Assembly (NCBI GenBank): GCA_051252095.1
Contig: JBPOFK010000013.1
Span: 1 to 64,000, forward strand
Source: GCA-2401735 sp051252095
Lineage (GTDB): Bacteria; Pseudomonadota; Gammaproteobacteria; Burkholderiales; Methylophilaceae
Length of the DNA stretch: 64,000 bases
Direction of reading: 5' to 3'
A program made the translations under genes and the position numbers. Numbering within the stretch: the first letter of the stretch is position 1; every line of letters begins with the position of its first letter. Of the stretch, positions 43,652-52,625 are shown piece by piece. The notes under the pieces are model-generated. The model was not told where the DNA came from, did no database searches, and was given only the letters and a program-made list of their open reading frames with translations.

Positions 43652-45042
43652 ATCGTAGACAGTTTATGCAACTATCAGGTGCAGGTATTGCACTAAATGC
43701 CGTCAGCAAGGCAACTTTAGCTGGCATTCCAGAGCTTGTTATTAGCAATCATGCAGAGACCCAACCATTACTTATGCCAAAGACTGGTAGACCTTACCAA
43801 CCTGTCTCCACTTTAAACGGCTGGAGCCTACCATGGCGTATGAATAATAATGTTAAAGAATTTCACTTAGTAGCTGAGCCAGTTAAAAGAGAAGTCGCAC
43901 CTGGCATGATTGCTTATTTATGGGGATATAACGGTCAAAGTCCTGGACCAACCATTGAAGTCGTTGAAGGCGACCAAGTCAGAATATTTGTCACGAATCA
44001 ACTTCCAGAGAAAACCAGCGTGCATTGGCATGGCATGATACTGCCTTGTGGCATGGATGGTGTCAGCGGGCTCACACAGCCTGCAATAGCACCAGGCAAA
44101 ACTTATGTTTATGAGTTTGTGGCAAATCGTGCTGGCACCTTTATGTATCATCCACATGCTGACGAAATGACACAGATGGCGATGGGAATGATGGGCTCTT
44201 GGATTACTCACCCTAAAAATATGAACACGATGAAAGTAGACCGTGATTATGCCCTCCTTTTGAATGCATATGATATTGAACCAGGTAGCTATAAACCTAA
44301 AACCAACACTATGCTTAACTTTAATTTATGGACATTCAACAGTCGCGTTTTCCCTGGTATTGCACCTATTGTTGCTCAAAAAAATGAAAAAATACGTATA
44401 CGCATTGGTAATCTGACCATGACGAACCATCCAATTCATATTCACGGTCATTCATTTGAAGTTGCAGGTACAGATGGAGGTTGGGTTCCTCAGTCAGCGA
44501 GATGGCCAGAAGTTACTACAGATGTTGCAGTTGGACAAATGCGCGCCATTGAAATGGTTGCTGATAATTTGGGTGACTGGGCTTTCCATTGTCACAAGTC
44601 TCACCATACGATGAATGCGATGGGTCACGATGTGCCAAATATGATTGGCGTTAATCAAACAGGTATTGCGAAAGTATTTGCAAAGTTAGTTCCAGATTAC
44701 ATGCCTATGGGTGAAACGGGCATGTCTGAAATGAGTGATATGGCAGCTATGATGGAAATGCCTTTACCTGAAAACACCCTGCCGATGATGACGGGTAATG
44801 GTCAGTTTGGACCCATCGAGATGGGGGGAATGTTTACGACTCTAAAAGTGCGTGAGCAAATCGAAAAAAACAATTTCAACGATCCTGGTGACTATCAATT
44901 TCCTACGGATAAGCAAGCTTATGAGTTTAAAGGAAAGACGCCTAGCGCCACTAAGGCAAATGACCCCATCAAAGAGACTTCTAAAGAAACCATTGAGGTT
45001 CAGGTCAAAAAGCCTAATCATCAGAATATGCATCACCAATGA
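43648..45042 (+). CDS. Two-domain-type multicopper oxidase with Met-rich tail
   Basis: A 464-residue periplasmic oxidase, probably oxidising Cu(I). The N-terminus MNRRQFMQLSGAGIAL looks Tat-like. Copper ligands: HWH (126-128), HPH (168-170), HPIHIHGH (261-268) and HCHKSHHTMNAM (314-325), the last giving the T1 Cys315, His320 and Met325. Only 91 residues separate the second and third clusters, so the middle domain of three-domain oxidases such as CueO is missing and the spacing matches two-domain oxidases with T1 copper in domain 2. Residues 352-395 hold 12 Met (PMGETGMSEMSDMAAMMEM). It overlaps the TolC gene by 4 bases. Confidence 0.9.
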   Translation: MNRRQFMQLSGAGIALNAVSKATLAGIPELVISNHAETQPLLMPKTGRPYQPVSTLNGWSLPWRMNNNVKEFHLVAEPVKREVAPGMIAYLWGYNGQSPGPTIEVVEGDQVRIFVTNQLPEKTSVHWHGMILPCGMDGVSGLTQPAIAPGKTYVYEFVANRAGTFMYHPHADEMTQMAMGMMGSWITHPKNMNTMKVDRDYALLLNAYDIEPGSYKPKTNTMLNFNLWTFNSRVFPGIAPIVAQKNEKIRIRIGNLTMTNHPIHIHGHSFEVAGTDGGWVPQSARWPEVTTDVAVGQMRAIEMVADNLGDWAFHCHKSHHTMNAMGHDVPNMIGVNQTGIAKVFAKLVPDYMPMGETGMSEMSDMAAMMEMPLPENTLPMMTGNGQFGPIEMGGMFTTLKVREQIEKNNFNDPGDYQFPTDKQAYEFKGKTPSATKANDPIKETSKETIEVQVKKPNHQNMHHQ

Positions 45043-45071
45043 GACAGATTTATATACTTTAATACAAAACG

Positions 45072-45127
45072 ATTAACCTGCTTTACTATTAGCTATTCAG
45101 CATTGAATCTATTAATAGCAGGTTAAT
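45072..45127. other. Inverted repeat between multicopper oxidase and mscS
   Basis: ATTAACCTGCT (45072-45082) and AGCAGGTTAAT (45117-45127) form an 11-bp perfect inverted repeat around a 34-base spacer, the right arm covering the mscS stop codon. It may act as a convergent terminator; T-tracts are short, so this is weak. Confidence 0.3.
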
Positions 45128-46211
45128 TATCTTCTAGATTATCAGGTGCAATGTGCAACGTTTGCGTTGGGAATGCGATTTCCGCGCCATGTTTTTCGAT
45201 AATATCAGCCACCTTCAGCAACACATCTTGTTTAACTGCATGAAACTCTTCCCAAATGACTGTGCGCGAGAAGGTGTAGATAAAGAAATCAACCGAAGAG
45301 GCATTGAACATATTGAAATTCACAATCAAGGTTTTAGTAGTGTCAATATCCTCATGTGACTGCAGCATTTTTTTTACATCGTCAACAATAGCTGGCATTA
45401 ATTTAATATCTTCATAGCGAATACCAATTGTTTCTTTAATACGTCGATTAGTCATTCGCGAAGGGTTTTCTACCGCAACTGTAGTGAAGACGGAATTTGG
45501 CACATAAATCGGATTTTTATTAAACCGTCGAATCTGCGTATAACGCCAACTTATTTTTTCTACAGTACCTTCAATATCTTTATCAGGTGAACGAATCCAA
45601 TCACCGACAATAAATGGCCTATCCGCATAGATTGTGAGTCCACCAAAAAAATTTGCTAAAAGATCTTTTGCTGCAAAACCAATTGCAATACCGCCAATAC
45701 CGCCAGCAGCAAGCAACCCAGAGACACTAAAGCCAAAGGTTTGCATCAGGGTTAAAATAGTTGCAATAATAACAATGAGTCGACCTAGTTTTGAAAGTGC
45801 ATCAACCGTGGTGTGATCAACCTCTTCGCCGTATTTTTCTAGTTGCGCTAAATGCCTATTACTGCCTCCCTCTATAAAGCGCCATGCAAACCAAGCAAAA
45901 CAAAGTGTTATACCAGCATCCCTGATAACTGGAATATATTCAAATAATTCATCTTGTGTATGGTGACCTACAACCTTTAGTGCAATAGAAATACCGACAA
46001 TCCAAATAAATGTAGGTAAGGTTTTGTATGATGATGAGATAAAAGCATAGTCCCAAGCGCTTTTAGTTTTCTTTGTTATCTTCATGAGCCTATACAGCAC
46101 TACTCTAACTATAAAGTGTGCAATTAAACTCAATACCAGAACGGTAATCACTTTAGCTAACCATAACTCAGAAATACCAAACGCGGCCAACCTTTCAGCA
46201 ATTAATTTCAA
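45123..46211 (-). CDS. MscS-family mechanosensitive ion channel
   Basis: A 362-residue inner-membrane channel that releases solutes on osmotic downshock. Three or four hydrophobic segments precede the pore helix, seen in GLLAAGGIGGIAIGFAAKDLLANFFGG with its Ala/Gly packing, followed by the beta domain (ADRPFIVGDWI, GTVEKISWRYTQIRRFNKNPIYVPNSVF). It is longer than E. coli MscS (286 aa) because of the N-terminal part. It stands alone between the copper cluster and the divergent DedA gene. Confidence 0.9.
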   Translation of the reverse strand: MKLIAERLAAFGISELWLAKVITVLVLSLIAHFIVRVVLYRLMKITKKTKSAWDYAFISSSYKTLPTFIWIVGISIALKVVGHHTQDELFEYIPVIRDAGITLCFAWFAWRFIEGGSNRHLAQLEKYGEEVDHTTVDALSKLGRLIVIIATILTLMQTFGFSVSGLLAAGGIGGIAIGFAAKDLLANFFGGLTIYADRPFIVGDWIRSPDKDIEGTVEKISWRYTQIRRFNKNPIYVPNSVFTTVAVENPSRMTNRRIKETIGIRYEDIKLMPAIVDDVKKMLQSHEDIDTTKTLIVNFNMFNASSVDFFIYTFSRTVIWEEFHAVKQDVLLKVADIIEKHGAEIAFPTQTLHIAPDNLEDN

Positions 46212-46369
46212 TTAAACTCTCCCTAAATTTCATTATTTTTAAAATATAACACAGTTCGTTTTTAGCCTGAGTGCCAAACCAGCAAAGACTTATTGATTAA
46301 TCGTGACTAGTTTATCTGCAATCAGGTAAAATCTTCTATCATCAACATGACAACCATCTTCTGACAATA

Positions 46370-46945
46370 ATGAAAATATTCACTCTACTGTATATCCGCG
46401 TCATGGCTTGGTCTAGATTACCAAAAGCACCTTGGTACTTAGGCGCGCTTAGTTTTGCTGAATCTTCATTCTTTCCTATTCCACCCGATGTTATGCTGGC
46501 CCCAATGTGCCTAGCAAACCCAGCTAAAGCGTGGCGTTTTGCTTTACTCACCTCAGTCGCCTCCATATTGGGAGGCCTATTTGGTTATTTAATCGGGTCA
46601 ATTGCATTTGATTTTATTGCACCCCATTTGCAACAAACGCATTATTGGGAGGCGTTCCAAAAAGCAGAAATATGGTTTAAAGAGTGGGGCGTTTGGGCAA
46701 TTTTTATTGCTGGCTTCTCCCCTATTCCTTATAAAATTTTTACGATTGCTGCTGGGGCATTAGCTATGCCACTCATTCCATTTACAATTGCTTCATTTAT
46801 TGGCAGAGGCGCACGGTTTTATATGGTTGCGGGGCTGATGAAATGGGGTGGCCCAACAATGGAAGCGAACTTAAAGAAATACGTCGATCGAATTGGATGG
46901 GCAACAATCGCAGTTGCTACCTTAGCTGTGATTATTTATAAATAA
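46370..46945 (+). CDS. DedA/YqaA-family inner-membrane protein
   Basis: A 191-residue polytopic protein of the SNARE-associated/DedA superfamily, members of which flip phospholipids or undecaprenyl phosphate. Seen are the FFPIPPDVMLAP re-entrant motif, and GFSPIPYKIFTIAAGALAMP with GRGARFYM, the conserved Arg-bearing motif. Four to five hydrophobic segments are visible. The stop lies 4 bases before the convergent mfd stop, so no terminator fits between them. Confidence 0.87.
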   Translation: MKIFTLLYIRVMAWSRLPKAPWYLGALSFAESSFFPIPPDVMLAPMCLANPAKAWRFALLTSVASILGGLFGYLIGSIAFDFIAPHLQQTHYWEAFQKAEIWFKEWGVWAIFIAGFSPIPYKIFTIAAGALAMPLIPFTIASFIGRGARFYMVAGLMKWGGPTMEANLKKYVDRIGWATIAVATLAVIIYK

Positions 46946-46949
46946 CCTC

Positions 46950-49900
46950 TTAAGCAAAGTCTTTCAATATTTCCTTCACCAGCTCTACACGATGGTTCAG
47001 GTTACCTAGGGTCACAGTGATGCGTAACTTCTCTGGACCATTCATGCGGCAACGTTTGTCTCGCTGCAATAGGTTGATTAACTTAAGTGGGTCAATATCC
47101 GCTTTGGGGTTAAATTGTAATTGAATGGCAGCATCAGACGCATCAATTTTTACGATACCTAATGGTTTAGCCGCAATGCGAAGTCGATGACAAGCGATTA
47201 ATGCTTCACCTGTTTCTGGCAGCAAGCCAAAACGGTCAATCAACTCCTCTTGCATCTCGTCTAATGCATCATTATCTTCACAGTTAGCTAGACGTTTATA
47301 AATAACTAAACGCTCATGAATGTCTGGACAATAGTCACTTGGTAACAAAGCTGGGGTGTGTAAATTAATTTCTGTCGTTACGCCTAATGGCGCATCCAAG
47401 TCTGGTTCAGCACCCGCTTTAAGCTGTTTGACAGCGTGGTTCAACATATCTGAATACAGGCTAAAACCAATCTCTTGCATCTCTCCGCTTTGACTATCGC
47501 CTAATAACTCCCCTGCCCCACGAATCTCTAAATCATGCATGGCCAGATGAAAACCTGCGCCTAAATCTTCTAGTAGCTGGATTGCATCGAGGCGCTTTTG
47601 TGCTTGCGCGGTAATTTTGCGATGCGGGTCAGTTAGTAGGTAAGCATAGGCTTGGTGGTGGCTGCGACCGACGCGCCCACGCAATTGATGCAGCTGCGCC
47701 AAGCCAAACATATCAGCTTTATTCATGATAATCGTATTTGCAGTGGGCACATCAATACCTGTTTCTATAATCGTGGTACATAATAATAAATTAGAGCGTT
47801 GTTGGTAAAAATCTCGCATCACATATTCGAGTTCGCGCTCGCGTAATTGCCCATGCGCAATGGCTATGCGTGCTTCAGGTAGTATTTTTTCTAATTTTTC
47901 TTTTTGCACAAAAATGGTATCAACTTCATTATGTAAAAAGTAAACTTGTCCACCGCGCTTAAACTCACGCATTACTGCTTCACGGATAATGCCATCAGAA
48001 TAGTCGGTATGGAATGTTTTGATTGATAGCCGTTTTTGGGGTGGCGTAGAGATGACTGAAAATTCACGCAACCCTTCCATCGCCATACTCAGTGTGCGTG
48101 GGATGGGTGTTGCAGTGAGTGTCAGCACATCGACCTCAGCACGCAATGCTTTCATTTGTTCTTTTTGGCGCACGCCAAAACGATGCTCTTCATCTAAAAT
48201 CGCTAGACCAAGATTTTTAAATTTCACATCTTTCTGAATTAGTCGATGTGTGCCAATGACAATATCGATAGTGCCATCAGCCAACCCTTTTAACGATTCA
48301 GCTTGTTCTTTCTTCGTTCTAAAGCGAGAGATTTCTGCTATTTTAATTGGCCAGTCTGCAAATCGATCACAAAAGTTTTGATAGTGTTGCTCAACTAATA
48401 ATGTCGTTGGCACCAATACAGAAACTTGTCGACCGCCCATGACAGCCACAAATGCAGCTCGTAGCGCAACTTCTGTTTTACCAAAACCAACATCACCACA
48501 AACCAGCCTATCCATTGGTCGACCCGACTGCATATCGCCAATGACCGCTTCAATAGCAGACAACTGATCTGGTGTTTCCTCGAATGGGAAGCCATCACAA
48601 AAAGCCTCATAATCTTTCAAACTCAGCTTAAATACATGCCCTTTCCGCGCTGCACGCTGTGCATATAAATTAAGCAATTCTGCGGCTGTGTCGCGAATTT
48701 GTTTAAGTGCTTTTTTCTTCGCCTTTTCCCATTGCCCACTACCTAAACGATGCAACGGCGCACTTTCAGGCGGCCCGCCTGAGTAACGAGAAATTAAGAA
48801 TAATTGTGAGACTGGCACATATAATTTGTCATCTCCATAATATTCTAATAGCAAAAACTCTGTTTCACCTTCACCAAAATCCAAGTTTTGCAAACCGCGA
48901 TAGCGTCCCACGCCATGCTGCTCATGTACAACAGGGTCATTTATACGCAGCTCAGATAGGTCTTTGAGCATGCCTTCCGTATTACGGGCTTTTTCTTTAA
49001 CACGCCGCCGTTGCTGGCGAACTGTAGAGGCATATAACTCAGCTTCAGTGATGACGACAACATCACTAACAAAACCTGTATGCAATGCAGAAACACTAAG
49101 CATGACTTTCGCTTTATTTTCTAGAAAAGCTGCCCATGTCTCACACGCAGGAATCGTCAATTCTTGTTCAGAAAACAGCTGTGACATCGTCTCACGCCTG
49201 CCCAAGCTTTCGGCCACAATAAGGATGCGTTTTTTAGATGATTGTATAAATGCTTGTAATTTATGCAGTGGCTGGTCTGCGCGCCTATCCACATCAACTT
49301 CAGCCAATTCCTTTTTAGGCGACAGCACGGCGTTTATCACAGAAAATTGCTTGAGTTTTCTAAAGAAATCATCCGCTTTAATCAATAAATTTTCAGGTGG
49401 TAAGACGGGTCTTTCTGCATCATAAGCCAGCAACTTATAACGCGAGTTAGCTTCATACCAAAAAGTTTGTGCTGCTTTGTCTAAATCGCCATGCGCACAG
49501 AGTATGGCTTGCTCTGGTAGATAATCAAAAATCGTTGCTGTTGCCTCAAAAAACAATGGCAAATACCATTCAATACCCCCAGTTGCATTGCCTTTACTCA
49601 CATCTTTATAGATTTTTGCGCGTTGTGGATCACCTTCAAATTGCTCTCTAAACTGCGTTCTAAAAAGCGCAATGCCTGCTTTATCTAGTGGAAACTCTCT
49701 TGCTGGTAGCAGTCTAATTTCTGGAACAGGATAGAGGCTGCGCTGTGTATCAACGTCAAAGGTACGAATCGTTTCAATTTCATCATCAAATAAATCTATC
49801 CGATAGGGAAGCACTCCACCCATAGGAAACAAATCAACGAGACCACCGCGGACGCTAAACTCACCTGGACTGATCACTTGGTTAACATGGTGGTATCCAG

Positions 49901-50339
49901 CTTGCGCACATTGATGTCGGAGCGCCTCAATATCAAGATTCTGACCCTTACTCAGCATAAAAGTATGGCCAGCTAGATAAGCAACAGGCGGCATTGCTAA
50001 TAATGCTGTTACGATTGGTATAATGACAATATCAAAATTGTTTTGGCTGATTTGATATAAGGTGGATAGGCGCTCTGAAATTAAATCGGGATGAGGGGAA
50101 AACACATCATAGGGTAAGGTCTCCCAATCAGGTAGCAAATGCAAGCTGACATCTGGCGCAAAAAAAGGAATTTCCTCAATCAAACGCTGCGCTTCAAATG
50201 CATTTGCTGTGATAATAACAAGCGGCTTTTTTGTTGTTTTTAAGTCACATGCAAGTCTTGCCAAGGATAAACTATCTAAGCCATTGGCTGCATAAGAAAA
50301 ACGGGAAGTTCGACCAGAGGTTGGTGGTATTAACTGCAT
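46950..50339 (-). CDS. mfd: Transcription-repair coupling factor Mfd
   Basis: It removes RNA polymerase stalled at DNA lesions and recruits UvrA. The 1129-residue protein has a UvrB-homology N-terminus (residues 1-340), a CarD-like RNA-polymerase-interacting domain (VHEQHGVGRYRGLQ), the SF2 translocase with Walker A GDVGFGKTEVALRAAF and DEEHRFG, TATPIPRTLSMA, and the C-terminal TRCF domain. The start is the ATG at 50339. It is divergent from rpiA and convergent with the DedA gene. Confidence 0.97.
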   Translation of the reverse strand: MQLIPPTSGRTSRFSYAANGLDSLSLARLACDLKTTKKPLVIITANAFEAQRLIEEIPFFAPDVSLHLLPDWETLPYDVFSPHPDLISERLSTLYQISQNNFDIVIIPIVTALLAMPPVAYLAGHTFMLSKGQNLDIEALRHQCAQAGYHHVNQVISPGEFSVRGGLVDLFPMGGVLPYRIDLFDDEIETIRTFDVDTQRSLYPVPEIRLLPAREFPLDKAGIALFRTQFREQFEGDPQRAKIYKDVSKGNATGGIEWYLPLFFEATATIFDYLPEQAILCAHGDLDKAAQTFWYEANSRYKLLAYDAERPVLPPENLLIKADDFFRKLKQFSVINAVLSPKKELAEVDVDRRADQPLHKLQAFIQSSKKRILIVAESLGRRETMSQLFSEQELTIPACETWAAFLENKAKVMLSVSALHTGFVSDVVVITEAELYASTVRQQRRRVKEKARNTEGMLKDLSELRINDPVVHEQHGVGRYRGLQNLDFGEGETEFLLLEYYGDDKLYVPVSQLFLISRYSGGPPESAPLHRLGSGQWEKAKKKALKQIRDTAAELLNLYAQRAARKGHVFKLSLKDYEAFCDGFPFEETPDQLSAIEAVIGDMQSGRPMDRLVCGDVGFGKTEVALRAAFVAVMGGRQVSVLVPTTLLVEQHYQNFCDRFADWPIKIAEISRFRTKKEQAESLKGLADGTIDIVIGTHRLIQKDVKFKNLGLAILDEEHRFGVRQKEQMKALRAEVDVLTLTATPIPRTLSMAMEGLREFSVISTPPQKRLSIKTFHTDYSDGIIREAVMREFKRGGQVYFLHNEVDTIFVQKEKLEKILPEARIAIAHGQLRERELEYVMRDFYQQRSNLLLCTTIIETGIDVPTANTIIMNKADMFGLAQLHQLRGRVGRSHHQAYAYLLTDPHRKITAQAQKRLDAIQLLEDLGAGFHLAMHDLEIRGAGELLGDSQSGEMQEIGFSLYSDMLNHAVKQLKAGAEPDLDAPLGVTTEINLHTPALLPSDYCPDIHERLVIYKRLANCEDNDALDEMQEELIDRFGLLPETGEALIACHRLRIAAKPLGIVKIDASDAAIQLQFNPKADIDPLKLINLLQRDKRCRMNGPEKLRITVTLGNLNHRVELVKEILKDFA

Positions 50340-50483
50340 AAATGAGATTGAAAATGACTTGGTTTAGCTTGAAATTTTACCTATTATAACCTTAACGCGG
50401 TCTTACTCTTAGCGCTCAATTACATTTTGGGCGTCAACTTAATAATAAAAACCAAAATAATTAACGCATGGAGGGATTCATGG

Positions 50484-51161
50484 ATGAACGATAAGCAATT
50501 AGTTGCAATTCATGCAGCAGCAAAAGTTCAAGATGATATGTTAGTTGGATTGGGTACAGGCTCTACCGCTAACTTCTTCATTGAGGAGCTAGCAAGACGC
50601 CAAAAAGAAGAAAAACTCAAAGTCACGACGATTTCTAGCTCTAATGTGAGCATGATAAAAGCGCAAAGCCTAGGCTTGAATGTAATTGCTCTGCAACAAA
50701 CCAGTGCCATTGATCTGTATGTTGATGGTGCCGATGAAATCACACCAGATATGATTTTACTTAAAGGTCGTGGTTATGACTTAGTCATGGAAAAGCTTTT
50801 GGCAAAAGCGGCCAAACAATTTATTGTCGTTGCAGACAAAAGCAAGTTAGTGAATCAAATAGGCACACTTTTCCCAATCCCCATTGAAGTCATGCCATTT
50901 GCATGGCAAGCTGCAAAAAAAAGTATCGAAAAAATAGGTGGTCAAGGCACTTTGCGCCAGAACGTCGCTAAAGATGGATTGTCTATCAGCTCATATGGGA
51001 GCTTAATTTTAGATATGCAATTTGATAAAAGCATGACAGAAGAGATGTTAAATAATCAACTAAATAACATTCCAGGTGTTGTGGAACATGGTATTTTCCT
51101 TGGCTTAGCGTCGTCTGTATTTATTGCAGATGCTGGAAAAGTTGAGGAAAAGTATCGTTAG
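50484..51161 (+). CDS. rpiA: Ribose-5-phosphate isomerase A
   Basis: It interconverts ribose 5-phosphate and ribulose 5-phosphate. The frame is open from 50427, but ATG 50484 (225 aa) is preferred because GGAGGG lies 8 bases upstream and the family begins at MNDKQLVAIHAA. Seen are GLGTGSTA, DGADEI, the catalytic Glu in VMEKLL and ADKSKLV. The usual KGGG motif reads KGRGYDL: the Lys and second Gly stay, but an Arg occupies the middle position. In one-carbon-using organisms this enzyme would serve the ribulose monophosphate cycle; that is inference only. Confidence 0.93.
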   Translation: MNDKQLVAIHAAAKVQDDMLVGLGTGSTANFFIEELARRQKEEKLKVTTISSSNVSMIKAQSLGLNVIALQQTSAIDLYVDGADEITPDMILLKGRGYDLVMEKLLAKAAKQFIVVADKSKLVNQIGTLFPIPIEVMPFAWQAAKKSIEKIGGQGTLRQNVAKDGLSISSYGSLILDMQFDKSMTEEMLNNQLNNIPGVVEHGIFLGLASSVFIADAGKVEEKYR

Positions 51162-51185
51162 GCTTCAAGCCTATACTATTTTCAT

Positions 51186-52619
51186 ATGCGCAACTTTCGT
51201 TTAAATAGCATTTGGATTCAAAATGTTGCGCGCCTAAGCTTCCTAATATTAGCAATATCTGCCTGTAGTAAAGACTCATCACCTGAAAAAAAAGAAGCTA
51301 AGCGCGATGAAAATGTGATTACATTTGTCACGCTAAATAGCCCTAGCACTTATTATGTTAACAGTGATAAAGAATTTGCTGGTCTTGAGTATGATTTAGC
51401 CATCGCTTTCTCAAAATTTATCGGTGGGGACAAGCAGATTGAGTTCATTGTTGCTGACACCATAGAAGAAGTAGTTGCGACCATCATTAGCAATAAAGCG
51501 GATATTGCGGCTGCAGACCTTACCGTCACACCGGCGCGAAAAAAATTAATTGATTTTTCCATCCCCTATCAAGAAGTACAGCAACAGGTGGTCTATAGCC
51601 GTTTACATACAAAAAAGCCTGCCAAAAAAGTAAGTGATTTGGTCGGCAAAAAAATAGCCGTGCCCTCTTCTAGCAGTTTTGTTGAAAGACTGAGCGACAA
51701 TAAGAAAAAATTTCGTAACTTAGAATGGTCTAACCGCCCTGATATTCATTCAGAAGGCTTAATAGAAGAAGTTGCCCAAGGCGAGATTGAATATACCATC
51801 GCGGACAGCCATTTATTTTCTGTTCTAAAGAATTATCATCCAAATTTGCGTGTCGCATTTAAATTAGGTGAGCCAGAAAAAATAGCTTGGGGCTTTGCAA
51901 AGACCCAAAAACCAGAGTTACTTCTTATGGCAAACGCTTTTTTTTCACAGATCAGAAATGATGGCACTCTGCGAAACCTGATTGATCGATATCATGGCAA
52001 CAGTAATCGTTTACACCCCATCGATATACAAACATTCATCGCTCGTAGTAGAACGCGCTTACCACAATACAAAAAACTGTTTAAAGAAGCACAAGAAATT
52101 ACAGGTCTAGATTGGCGATTATTGGCCGCTGTTAGTTATCAGGAGTCTCATTGGGATACCTATAGCACATCACCAACAAAAGTGCGTGGACTCATGATGT
52201 TAACAGAGGCCACATCAGATAGAATGGGAGTAACAGATCGGCTGGATCCTAAACAAAGCATTCCTGCAGGTGCCAAATATATCAACCTCATGATTGATAC
52301 TATTCCTGATCGCATTCCAGAGCCTGATCGCACCTATATGGCGCTAGCAGCTTACAATGTTGGCTATGCGCATGTTGAAGATGCACGCGTACTCGCGCAA
52401 CGACTCAATTTAAACCCAGACTCTTGGGTGGATGTTAAAAAAGCATTATTAAAACTAAGAAACCCCGTGCATTACAGCAAAGCCAAATATGGCTATTGCC
52501 GCTGTACTCAACCCGTTGTTTATGTTGAGTCTATACGCAGCTATTACAATATCCTAACGCGCTCAGAACCAGCACATGAGCCACTAGATAGTGACCCATA
52601 TAAAATTGCGAGCAATTAA
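51186..52619 (+). CDS. MltF-like membrane-bound lytic transglycosylase
   Basis: A 477-residue protein with a signal peptide and lipobox (LAISACSKDS, Cys near residue 27). It has an N-terminal SBP_bac_3 domain (about residues 45-270, with GLEYDLAIAFSKFIGG and ADLTVTPARKKLIDFSIPY) and a C-terminal SLT domain (about residues 295-430) whose catalytic Glu is in VSYQESHWDTYS. LMMLTEATS and LAAYNVGYAHV follow. This is the MltF architecture, in which the binding domain senses muropeptides and gates the enzyme. It starts 24 bases after rpiA and ends 6 bases before the convergent serS stop. Confidence 0.9.
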   Translation: MRNFRLNSIWIQNVARLSFLILAISACSKDSSPEKKEAKRDENVITFVTLNSPSTYYVNSDKEFAGLEYDLAIAFSKFIGGDKQIEFIVADTIEEVVATIISNKADIAAADLTVTPARKKLIDFSIPYQEVQQQVVYSRLHTKKPAKKVSDLVGKKIAVPSSSSFVERLSDNKKKFRNLEWSNRPDIHSEGLIEEVAQGEIEYTIADSHLFSVLKNYHPNLRVAFKLGEPEKIAWGFAKTQKPELLLMANAFFSQIRNDGTLRNLIDRYHGNSNRLHPIDIQTFIARSRTRLPQYKKLFKEAQEITGLDWRLLAAVSYQESHWDTYSTSPTKVRGLMMLTEATSDRMGVTDRLDPKQSIPAGAKYINLMIDTIPDRIPEPDRTYMALAAYNVGYAHVEDARVLAQRLNLNPDSWVDVKKALLKLRNPVHYSKAKYGYCRCTQPVVYVESIRSYYNILTRSEPAHEPLDSDPYKIASN

Positions 52620-52625
52620 CCACGT

